From: Amblyornis subalaris
Lineage: Eukaryota > Chordata > Aves > Passeriformes > Ptilonorhynchidae
Assembly (NCBI GenBank): GCA_018881555.1
Contig: JACAXG010000076.1
Coordinates: 1,808,003-1,872,002, forward strand
DNA: 64,000 nucleotides
Direction of reading: 5' to 3'
The position numbers were made by a program, and so were the translations under genes. Shown in pieces: positions 18,921-29,566 of the stretch. Position 1 is the first letter of the stretch; every line of letters starts with the position of its first letter. The notes under the pieces were generated by a model. It saw only the letters and a list, made by a program, of their open reading frames with translations, made no database searches and was not told the DNA's origin.

Positions 18921-21900
18921 TAAACAGAGGAAGGTGAGGGTCAGCCGCCGAGAGCTCTGCCCAAGGCTCAGGAAGCACATTTTGGCAGAGGAAAGAAATA
19001 CAATACAAGCAGGGAGGGAAACTCGACTTCCATCCAACCCCCTCCAAGAAGCTTTTGGCTCCCTACAGCTGCTGGAGTCTTTACTACCAGTTACCGGGCT
19101 CTTTATTTTTACAGGCTTTCGCGTGTTTGTTTTCTGTCTCTTAGACCAGAGTGTTGCAGAGGGGACAGAGCGGAGCAGAACAGGAGCAGCGGGGACTGGA
19201 GGGTACAGCCCTGCACTGGGGGACAGGCAACCCGGCTTCCCTTTCCTGCCTGTCACTATCTCATTGTGTGGCCTTGGGGCATTGTCACTTCCCTCGCTGC
19301 CCTGGCTCCTCTGCGATGGGGTGGTCCCACCCAACACNGCTCTCTGCTTGTTTACTGTCTTTGTCCTTGTGAAGTGCCTTTGAGGAGTCTTGGGGGAAGC
19401 TCTTGCTGGGCAGGGCAGGCACAGCCCCTGGGCCAGCGCTGTTCTCCTTCCCCAGAGCAGCAGGAGCCACACGGTGACAGGGTTCAGGTGGGCAGAGAAG
19501 TGGCTGTCACCCACCCTGGAGCCTCTGCCTTCTCTGATCACCCAGCTCTGGGATCAGGGAGGCAGCTGGAGACCTCGATGAGAAATGTCTNGCTGAGCAG
19601 TCTTGGAGAGGTATTTCCCAATTCTGAACTCCTCACATCTCTGCCTTCTGCTCAGAGCCGTTCTGTGCCAGGGCTGGGAATGGCTGCGTGCAGGGAGCCA
19701 AGGAGCAAGGGAAAGGGTTACAGGAGACACAGTCCCCAGAACACATGTAGCATCCAGTCCTTGCACACCCCTCTCTGCTCTCCATCATCACTTGCTCTGA
19801 GCTTTTGTTTCTTCTAAACCATGAGTGAAACCAGTTGTGGGAGGTTGTGTTCAGGCATGACATAATCTGAGTCTGGGACTTCACTGGAGGAATCCTTTTG
19901 AAGATTTACTAGTCTGGCTAATTGCAATAAAACTATGAAGGTGCCATGCTCTAAATCACCAGCAATTAATAAGTGGCAGTTTCTGCTTTCTTGTGCTTTT
20001 TGCTAGGACACAAACCAGAGCAATTCTGGCTACGTCAGTGGGGTTTTCTTTCAGGAAGGTCTGTCAGAGGCACATTAACATGTGTTCGCAGAGCCATTGT
20101 CCATCTCTGGTTTTGGTAGCAGATAATTTGATTAAAAATATGTCACTTCTGTGCTCCCTTCTCTGTGTGTTGGCTTTCTGTGTTTGTTTCAGCTTGAGCA
20201 GCAACAAAGGCCTGCAGGATTTATTTGCTGTTTGTTGACATTTTCCCTTTATGATGCGCATCCTTACGTTACCCCACAGAATTGAGCTTGTGTCAGCCAC
20301 AGACGGGTGATTTGAGGAAAGGCAGCATTAGCTGGAAATGCCCCTTCCACCCTCATTCCCTCACAAAACACCCACATTAGCAATGCACTTAAAAATTCTG
20401 AATTTGAATATCCACTTCCCTTTTAGCTGTTGTTGACCTTAAAATATGTATTTGCTATCCATTTCCATCTGCATTCTACTTTTGAGAGGATGTGTCATTC
20501 CCTGTTATCTGCAGTAAGCTGGTAGCGTCTCATTCTCTGCTGGAAACGGGTCTGCTCCCTCTCCGTGTCCCTGCCAGGCTGTTCCTGCCTGGTCACTGCC
20601 ATTTCCTCTCCTCTTTTGCCCTGGGGTTGGAGCTGTGGTCACACAGGTTGGTGTCTCACCTGTAGCTTTTACATCCATGCTCACAGGTGAAATCCTGTGT
20701 TAAATCAAGACTCTGGAGCCATGGAGAACCTCGGTGACTTCAAGCCCCATTTCAGCGTTTCTTTCAGCCACCACAGGCCACCTGCCCCGTGGATCTGGGG
20801 GGGAAAAAGGCTGAGCCTCACAAGTGCTGCTGGAGCCCCATGTCCACCTGTCTCCAATGTTTCCAGAGCACTGGCAGCTCCCGAGGAGCAGGCAGAGCTC
20901 CCGGGTCCTGGCGCCAGGCCGAGCCCGTTGGCGGGATGTGGGTGGCTGGGCCCTGGTGGGCAGGCAAAGTGCTGTCGGAACAAACCTGAAATGAAGTGAT
21001 TCTTTTCCTCTCCCCTTGGCCTGCGAGGAAATCTTTTTCCATTTACTATAAAACATGGTCCTTAATAGTGCTGAAGTGTTCTACATATTTTAAATAAACA
21101 TGAGTGGATTTGAGCCCAGGAGGACATGAAAGAATGCAGCATTTGCGGGGTACCGGCCCGGCACACATGTCAGCAATTTGGCTGCCTTGTGTACTTTGGC
21201 TTTTAAAAAAGCATTTAAAAGTAAACAAATGAAGGAAAATCTGGCAGCTGGATTTCAAAGTAAATTGCTTTCAGCTGATATACCCTGTTTCCAGCTTGCT
21301 TGGGTAGTATCAAGCCGTACACATCCAGCGAGAAGTGAGCGGCCAAGGAGAAGAGCGGGGGCGGGAGAGAGAACAAAAGCAGGGAAGTTCTGTGGATTTA
21401 ATTCTTCCATTTCCTTCCTTTGCACCAAACCCTCACTGCCTGTCAGTGCCCTCTCGTCAGCCACGCAGGTTCATGCTTCAGACAGCAAACTCTGCTCCAT
21501 CTTCCCCTGGGCCCTGTTCTTCCAGGCCCTACCTCCCTTCCATCAGGTCTGGAGAAGGAATAGAATGTTGCTCAGCTGTGACCGGTAGTGGTGCTTCAGC
21601 TGCTCCATCAAACCCTCATCCCAGCCATTGCCCCACCAAGCATGGGGAGAGCCCCATCCCAGAGCCCAGACCAGTGGGATGAATCCATCCATGAGGGATT
21701 TAGGAGGTGTGGGCTAGGACAGTGCTCCCCCGGGACTGACAGCCTGGGGAGGGCATCACCACTCCAGCGGTGGGGGGAAGCAGAGGTGGAAGTCAAAGAG
21801 ATAACAAGAGATAACAGAGTCGTTAGAGGAGCAGGGCTGTGGGGAGGCCCCGCGCCTGCGGAAGGGCCTGGAGTGTCCCCAAAGGAGGAGACTCAGCAAA

Positions 21901-24900
21901 TGCTGACAGATGACAGTGAGGTCCCGGGCTGGACAAAGGGGGAGGTTGCTGAGGTCACGCATCGGCTCAGCTTTGGGCTCCTTCTGCTTTGACTTGCGTT
22001 TCCTCAAGTTTATAAAACTTTCCGCGGGTTGGTTCAGTGGAAAGGGCAGAGGAAACTTGTGGGTCTGGAATCCTGGTGGTGTGGGGCCGGGCCAGGGCTG
22101 CTCTGAGCCCTCCGGCAGCCCCCACACGCCNCCTCACTTGTGCCTGGGGCTGTGAGCTGGGATGAGCCACTGAGTGTCCCCGAGGGGCTCCCAGGGGTGG
22201 CACAAACTCTGCTGGGGCACAGCACCACAGGGGGATGTGATGCTGTGGGCAGGTGCCCTGGCTCAGCACCTCTGTGGAGTCCCACAGGCCTGAGCAGAGC
22301 ACGGACAGCCGTGGGGTGACTGTGGTGTGGATGTCGTGGCCCCACAGAGCATGTAGGTGGGAACTGCTGTGCCTGCACGGAAAGCTGAAGCATTTCTCCA
22401 GTCCATTGGGAACTGTAGCCATGCCGCAGGTGATGCCAGGGGTGCAGGTGATGCCAGGCTGGCAGCGTGCCCCCGGTGCTGCAGTGCCCCTGGAGCGCCC
22501 AGGAGCCAGGAGAGGGGCAGCCGGAGCAGAGGGGACAGTGTCCCTGCGAGAGCCGCTCTGCTCCTGACCGCGCTGGGCACAGCTCCGCGCGATGCTCCGC
22601 GCAAGGCAGCAATTATTTAGTGTGTGCCCCTCTAATGGCTCTTCTCCTCTCTGTAACTTGGCACGTGGGCTCCCTTTCCCGCTTTAGGACTAACTCCAGG
22701 CTCCTGGCAGGGCAGAGGTGCTGCCAGCTGGAACCTGCAAGGCGAAGTCTCGGGTGAGCAGTGCTGGAGCTGGGAGGCTCAGCCGGTGTCCTCGGCTAGC
22801 GCTGCTGCCACGGGAGCCAGCGGGGCTGGCTGTGCCTGCATTCCAGCGTGGCTCTCATTATCCCTTGGCACAGGAAGCCCCTGGCACCACTGTTGGGAGC
22901 TGGCAGCGCCCACACGCACCTGCCGGCACCAACGAGCTCACCGGCATTTTCTTGTCTCATTAACATGATGGAAAGTCATTTTTTGGGTCCTTTCTCCCCT
23001 GCCACCCCTCCAGCTTCCTGTCCTGGCTGGGGGCACACTCTCGGTGGCTTCTCCCTCCAGGGAAGGCAGCCTGTCCCCCTGGCAAAACAGCAGGGAAGAG
23101 GCCATGGGACATAAAGCAGAAGAATCTTCTGGCCACGGGGACAGCCCGACAGCGGCCACAAGGCTCGTAGGAAAACGGCTGCAGCGATGGAGGACTCTGG
23201 GTGCTGGCAGCTGCCCGTGGCACTGGGCCACCTCAGGTGGGCGGGGGCCAGGGAGCTGCCCTGTGCTGGGGCTCTGGGGAAGGGGTGGCACAGAAGGTTT
23301 GCTCCTCGTGCGGGGACGGCTGCGTGTGTGAGGTGGGGAGCGCTGAAATGTGCTTCGGTGGGATGGAAACAACCCCCATGAAGACAGTTGCTCTGGATGT
23401 CCCTGTGATTAGGGGAAGGATATGTAAATGTATATGGCCGTTGTCATGGCTACCACAGGAATCCTGGGGGAGGCAGAGCCCCCCGGCCCAGCCCGGGTCA
23501 GGATTTGCATTCCTGGTGCAGCGGCACCCCGCACACCCCGCGGTGCTGGCACGGGAGCAGCCGGACTGTGCCGAGCCCTGTGCCACTGTCACATCCCCAG
23601 CACAACAGGGGACAGTGATCCCACTGCTCACCATCCTGCGGCACTGGCTGCCCCACGGCAGCACAACCCGGGCACTGCAGCCTCTCGCCAGCACCNGTGC
23701 ACCCCAAGCCTGGTGATGGGGTCCTCTGGGAGTAAATACCCTCACGGGAGGGATGTTCCTCAGTTTCAGCAGCAGAAAGCAGGAGCTGGATGAGGATGGG
23801 GATGCCCAATGTGCCCATGACCCTCCCACCTCAGGTGCACAAACCCCCAGCCCACCTCCCACCCGGCCAAAGAGAAGGAAGGCCTTCCCAGTAGCTCATT
23901 TTTGGCTGATTCTATAAACCTGGGAGGGAAAAAGGCCTTCCCCTGTGTAGAGCATGTTGGAGCCTCCCTGCCTGCGGCTTTGGTGGGTGCTGTGGGTGCA
24001 GGGTTTTGGTGGGGTGGGTTGTGCCACGGGTGGGGCTGTGTCACCCTCCAGTGTGGCTGTCACAAGTCCCAGCAGGAGCCCTTGTCCCTTTGAGGGCATC
24101 TCCGGTGCTGCTGGCAAGCGCTTGTGCTGTGCTTGAGCTCTGCCCCTGGGGTGTGCCAGGTGCCTGCAGCCAGAGGGGAAGATGGAAACCTGCTGGTGTC
24201 CAAGTGCTTGTAACCCAGAAGTTCCTGGTGATCCACTGTTTGCACACCTCCTCCCATGTCGGATGGGCAAAGGGGGTTTAAAGCTCTGTAAAAGAGACCA
24301 GTTGCTCCTATAAATCAAGAAACAAGGGAAGGATGAGAACTGGGCCTGCTCCCGGTGTCCTCTGGCTGTGGGCAGCGTTGCCAGGCCTGGCTCTTCTGGG
24401 TCCCCAACCCCCCGGGGCACAGGGACCCCTGGTCCCACAGCCCCTCCCTGGCCATCCCTGGGTCTCTCCGCAGTCCGAGGGCTCGGCGTGCACGGCCAGG
24501 CTCTCTCTGCTGTTTCCTTATAATTTAAAAGCCTTCCTCACATTAATCTTTTTATTTTTATTTTGACAAATGTATGTTTCCAGGAAGTTGCTGAGGTCAA
24601 AGCAGCATCTGTTGCTNGTTATTTTGGGGGATGCAGAGGGTCTTTGTGAGGGTTTCCAAAGCAACAAGGAATTAAGTGGTTTGTAAAGCGGAGAGCAGGA
24701 ATGAGGAGCAGGCTGGGGCTTCCCGAAAAGCGGCTGAAGATGCTGATGAAAATCAGATCATCTCAGCTCTATTTTCTTGGAAACTTGATCTATTTTTCTT
24801 GTACAACTGTCAGCCTGACTCCCGTATTCCAAGTGCTTGGCCACCGCCAGCTCCACGTTTCAGCGCTGGGATTAGCGTGGCCCCGGTCAGACTCACTTTC

Positions 24901-25279
24901 CCCGGCTCGTGCCGAGCCGGCAGGGAGGACACGGACGCTGCGGGATGGGAGTGGAGCTTTTGGGAGTGGCAGTGCGTGTCCCATGCCGTGGCTCTCACTG
25001 GAGACATGGGCCAGAGACCCCTGGGATGGGCACCAGTCCCCAGTCCCTGCCCCAGGGCTGTCCCTCGCCCCCCGAACTCGCACCATGAATTGCCCAGTGC
25101 ACCCCACGGGGGGCCTGTGGCCAAAAGTGCTTTTTCTTTCAAAACAAGCTGAGTAGAGTCTGGTGCCAAGGCGAGGGCTGTGAGGAGCCCAGGAGATTTA
25201 TCGCTGAGGAAATACTTTCTCCAGTGAGGGCTGACGGCCGCAGCAGGAACAATGGGAGATTCGCAACGTGAACAAAGCT

Positions 25280-25470
25280 GATTTCGTTCTTCTTTTTATC
25301 AATGCTCTTTCCTTGCGGATCCTCCCTTCCTGGAAGTGGGAGATGCAGCTTCCCCCGCGCGCCGGCCGTGTAATCAGCAGGAATGGCCATATCCTGGCTG
25401 GGAAGCGAGCTGTGAAACGCTGTCGCCCGCCGTGATTTATGGGCCCGTGGCAGCGGCCAGCGGCGGGGCT
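25280..25470. promoter_or_regulatory. Candidate conserved non-coding element
   Basis: Complex, low-redundancy sequence around GTGTAATCAGCAGGAATGG and CCGCCGTGATTTATGGGCCC, embedded between GC-rich, compositionally simple stretches. It has no splice-bounded coding frame. It could be an enhancer of either flanking gene or of a more distant one. Conservation is untested. Confidence 0.2.
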
Positions 25471-26029
25471 GGCCCGGGGACAAGGTGCCAGGGCGCGTGC
25501 AATATCCACGTATTCTTTCTGCTCCTCACGGGGTCCCCGGGGAGCCGCCGGAGGAAGTTAATGGATTAGACACACACGTTCCACTTGATTTTTATTTTTT
25601 ATTGCCGTGTCTTTCCAAATGCCTTTAGCAGATGCACGAGCACAATGGGGTCGGGCGACGAGCATCCCGGTCGGGCGGGCAGCGGGGCAGNAGCCAGGCT
25701 GGAAAGGTCAATGTGGAGAGTGCTTGCGTGGGGACACCAGGACAGCCTGTCCTGGCGGGTACCGTCCTGCCCCGCCGGGGCCGCGCTCAGCACCAGCTCC
25801 TGCTGCGGAGGGCAGGGATAAAGCGATTCCAGCTCCTCCACAGCCGGTGCTGACCGAGCCTCAGGCCACCCCAGCCCCTTGCCCACAAGGTCATTGGCAC
25901 TGCCGCCGGCAGCCGGTGCCGAGCAGGTCCCTCACCAGGCCTGGAGCTGTGATGTCCTTCCCGGGGGGCTCACGCCTCTGACAGTGGATCCTTCCACTCC
26001 CAGGCTCGCACTTCTGCCACATTATGCAA

Positions 26030-26400
26030 TCTTCACCCGATACTGGGAATATGAAATAATTATTCCAAGTGATCAGATTTTAATTATGCAACACAGAGGA
26101 TGATTATTGTACACCAAATTGGTGCCGAGTGCTTAGTTATGTATATGCCAAATTTAGTATATACTATTATACCCAGTGGGTGGCCGTAGACAATCAGGAA
26201 GTAATTAGTTTTGCTGGAGGTTGTTCGCCTGCCTGGTTCGCTGTGCTGTCTGGGGAGCGTCTTGCTGCGCTCCGTGAATACCGCGGGCTCCGAGTTCAAT
26301 ACCGTCTTTTTGTGACAAGCTAATAAGCTGTCTGCATGGCGGCCTGTAATTAGCGCTGTCGATATTCATTTGGAAACCGAGACCGCGCTGAGCGGCTCCG
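26030..26400. promoter_or_regulatory. Candidate enhancer with a TAATTA cluster
   Basis: A 370-bp AT-rich island inside GC-rich DNA. It carries three TAATTA hexamers (26081-26086, 26202-26207, 26347-26352) plus further TAAT/ATTA cores at about 26057-26062, 26103-26106 and 26321-26324. TAATTA is the core bound by LIM- and paired-type homeodomains. The sequence is non-repetitive and has no convincing exon. The clustering and abrupt composition borders suggest a conserved regulatory element; its target gene is unknown. Confidence 0.3.
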
Positions 26401-27104
26401 CCGACGGCGCTTCCCTTTGTCGAGGCTCTGGGCTGGTCCCTCCTCACCTCCGAGGAGGGCGATGGGCGCGCAGGGATGGGGATGCGGCCGGGAGCGGGAT
26501 GCGCTCGCGTGTGTGAGGCTCCCTCGGGTCCCCACCCAGGCGGCGCCAGCCGTGAGGGTGCTGAGCCCCTGAGATCAAAACCTGACCCCACTCACTCCGG
26601 TGTCACCCCTGCCTCGTCCTCCGCGGGGGAGCTGCCATTGGCCCCGCCCGTGGGACGTGCCCAGGGCTCTGTCCTGTGGCCCTGGTGTGGGGTGTGTGGT
26701 GTCGGGGACATGGGGATGTGGAAGGGGCTCGGGATGGGGTGGCCACCCCCTCCCCAGAGTTGTGGGGCACTCGAGGAGCCCTGAGCATCGCTGAGGTGTG
26801 CTGAGGTGCTGCGTGGTTGCACCTTTCCAGGAAGCCTGATCCTGTGGGATCTGGGCTCCTCGTTTGAGGTCTCACATGCAGAATTCCTGAAGGGCCTGGG
26901 GCTACATGAACTGGGAGATCTCTGGAGCATCATCCCCTGGGTGGCGTTTGCAGCTGGTCAGTGTTGTGGGGGCACCAGGAACTATCTGCTTCTTTGGGAA
27001 TGGTCTGGATCTGCTGGGCAGGAATTGTCTGAAGTATGGAGCAACTTTTACCTCTGTTACACAAAGGAAACTTTCCTCCTCTTTCTGTCGGAGATGCTCA
27101 CTCC

Positions 27105-27360
27105 ATTGAGATGATTGGCATACTGGAGAGCCGAGAAACTAAATTGTTTATACACTAATGAATAGAAGCTTGATTGCAAGATCCTGTTTGGAAAATTATA
27201 GTGCTGAATTGAAGCCGTACAATTACATCCAAAATGCTGCATATTCATTTCATCTGCTTTGCATAGAGATTAACAAGCGAGCCCTAAAGCAGACTCTGAA
27301 ATTAAAGCTAACACCAGATTTAGTCACAGGTTACAAACTAAATGGCATTGTTTGATGGAT
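27105..27360. promoter_or_regulatory. Candidate conserved non-coding element
   Basis: About 255 bp of AT-rich complex sequence with sharp borders to GC-rich flanks. It includes ACACTAATGAATAGAAGC, AAAATTATAGTGC and AGAGATTAACAAGCG. It lies 1 kb beyond the likely 3' end of the NOS1AP-like transcript. It could be an enhancer. No coding exon with splice sites was found. Confidence 0.22.
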
Positions 27361-28330
27361 ATGAATCTTTACCACCTGCCTGCCTGATGATTGCTAGCAG
27401 CTTAGCAGACAGCAAAGGAAAAAGTTTCTTCCCATGAAGGAAGCATAATAAGGCTCTGGGCTGGAAGTGCCCCCTCCCCACACAGGCAGCCCCCCCGGCA
27501 GATGTCTGCAGTGGGCCTGGGGAAGGGGCTCCCTGCTCCCCACTCTGCCATGCTGGAGGTTGCACCCGCTCTATGAAGTGGCTCTGAGACCCCACAGAGG
27601 TTCTGGGTGCTGAGTCCCTCCAGTTGTGTCCCCTGTCCTGTGTGGGGGGACAATCTCACAGGGTCCTTGTCCATTCTGGAGCCTCTGTGCTGAATCGTCC
27701 CTGGATTCCCTTCCTCGCCTTACAAGGGTCAGGGAGCTGTGGAGGGCAGGGGGCTCTTGCCCATCCTGGCTGCAGGCAGCCCCTGGGGGTCCCAGTGTCC
27801 TGGCATGCCACTGGTCCCATCCCATCCTGCAGCATCAGGCTTTGCCATCTGCCTTCTCCTGCCTCGTACTCCCATCCTGTGTTCTGGGGCCAGGATTTAT
27901 TTCAGGAACAGAAATGGGGCCAGGAAAGGGCAAAAGGGGTGTGTGGGGAGCAGGGCCCTGCCTGGGGGTGCCCATTCTGGCAGGGACCACTCAGGCAGCA
28001 GTTTTTGGTGCCATGCAGCCCGTGTGGGGCCACGGGGCTCGGGGCAGGAGGGCTTTGTTGGAAATGAGCCCTATCCCTGTTTGAGGCATGTGTGTGGGGA
28101 CACAAGACCTTCCACTGTCACTGGCCTTGCCAGGGGGAGCAGAGGGGGCTGCTGGGACCTGCACTGAGGCTATAGGGCAGGGATGGTGTAGGGAGTGAGC
28201 TGGTGGCTCAGGGGCTCAGCCGTCATTCCCAGCAGGGATCTTTCCTCTTTGGGAATACCCGGGAGTTCCCAGTCAGCCCCACAGGCTCAGGACTCCCTGC
28301 GCATGGCCCCACGGGGCAGAGACACAGCAC

Positions 28331-29566
28331 TGGCTCTGCAAATCTGACACCTTTATTTTTTTCTTTAAGAGTCCATTACCAAACCGCAGCGTCCTACAGA
28401 GGGGCCGGGCTGTCGCTACCGCACTACGGGACAGCCCAGCCGCAGCTTTACAACCCCCGGCCCGGTCACCAGCCCCCTCCCGGCTCCGTCACTGCCACGG
28501 CCAGCTCTGGGTGCACATCCTGTCACCCCCCTCTCCCCACTGGAGCAGCACCATGCCAGGGACAGGCAGCATGGCTGCTCCGAGTCTCCATTCCCCCTTG
28601 ACACTTCCCAACTGGACTCTCTGACACCTTCCCAATACCCTCTCGCAAACAACCAAGGTGGATGAGCATCCCCTCGGTCCCTCCACAAAACCTGCCCTTC
28701 ACCCAGTGCTTGGCTTCTTCCTTAAACCTTAACTCCTCCCAGGACACTCACATTTCTGAGACCAAACCTAAACCACACTGTAACACCCTAAAATCAGCAC
28801 GAGGAGCAGCCTCCTGCCTGCAGTCACCAGCAGTTCAGGGGCCATGGGAGGGCTCTCCCACCCTGACCCCAAGACATGGGGTGCACCCTTCCTCAGGGGG
28901 GTACCCCCCACTGCCACAGACTCCCAGGGCCAGCCCTGCACCCATCAGTGGCCTCAGAGGGGTGGCCCCAACCTGTGTGGGCAGTGGGTGCTGGGGAGTG
29001 GGAAAAGGCACCTATGGAGGCAGTGGCGGCTTCACCGCATGGGGACACAGTGGTGGGGCTGCTGTCCCCAAAATCAGGGCAGGGCACAGCGTGGTGCTGG
29101 TGGACACTGGCAGCCCTGGAGAGGCCCAGCGTGGTGGCAGTCTGGGACACAGCTCAGGGAGCTAGGCAGAGGAGTGACACTGTGGCCATGCTGCATGGCC
29201 CTGCTCAGGCTGCCACGAGTGGCAACCGATGAAGCAGAACCGCCTCGTGTCCGGGTGTTCACAGCCCTGCACTGTGCCCTGCCCAGGGCTTCCACCCTTC
29301 AACTCCCTGGGAGTTTTCTGCTGTGGAGTATCCCTGGCTGTGTGAGCAGGGACAGGATGGCAGTGGGACAGCAGTGTGAGCTGGTGCAGACCAAGGCAGG
29401 GCTGGCCAGGTCCCATTCTGTGGGGTGGCCCTATATGTGGCAGGGGACAGGGACAGGAAAAGGACCTGTCTTGAAGCCCAGGCACAGGGACCCCCAGTCC
29501 CAGTGTGGGGTTGTGGACAGAGCTGCTGGGGCTGCCAGCCACCAGCTGCCACCTACTGCGGTACCC
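28331..29566 (-). other. Probable 3' UTR of the NOS1AP-like gene
   Basis: GC-rich sequence between the stop codon and the first AATAAA on the minus strand. Plus-strand frames here, including one preceded by an acceptor-like pyrimidine tract at about 28350-28369, are best read as antisense by-products. Confidence 0.5.
28352..28357 (-). terminator. Poly(A) signal of the NOS1AP-like gene
   Basis: AATAAA on the minus strand, about 1.2 kb downstream of the stop codon at 29567-29569. It is the first canonical signal met in the direction of transcription and would give a 3' UTR of about 1.2 kb. Confidence 0.55.

Larger units (their letters stand above)
13771..28330. other. Gene-free region between convergent NDUFA8 and NOS1AP-like
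   Basis: No exon with homology-like protein sequence was found on either strand in these 14.6 kb. From about 13.8 to 18.5 kb the DNA is AT-rich and unremarkable. From about 18.6 kb on it is GC-rich, producing many spurious long frames. AT-rich islands with homeodomain-type motifs interrupt it at 24.5-24.7, 26.0-26.4 and 27.1-27.35 kb. In human the corresponding gap lies between NDUFA8 and TTLL11. Confidence 0.6.

Noticed and set aside
18476..19541. Several long overlapping frames on both strands
   Set aside because: GC-rich DNA with few stops; no family resemblance and no consistent splice sites.
28369..28601. Plus-strand frame preceded by a strong pyrimidine tract and AG, looking like an exon
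   Set aside because: The same pyrimidine tract is, on the other strand, the AATAAA-containing end of the NOS1AP-like 3' UTR. No donor or partner exon was found on the plus strand.
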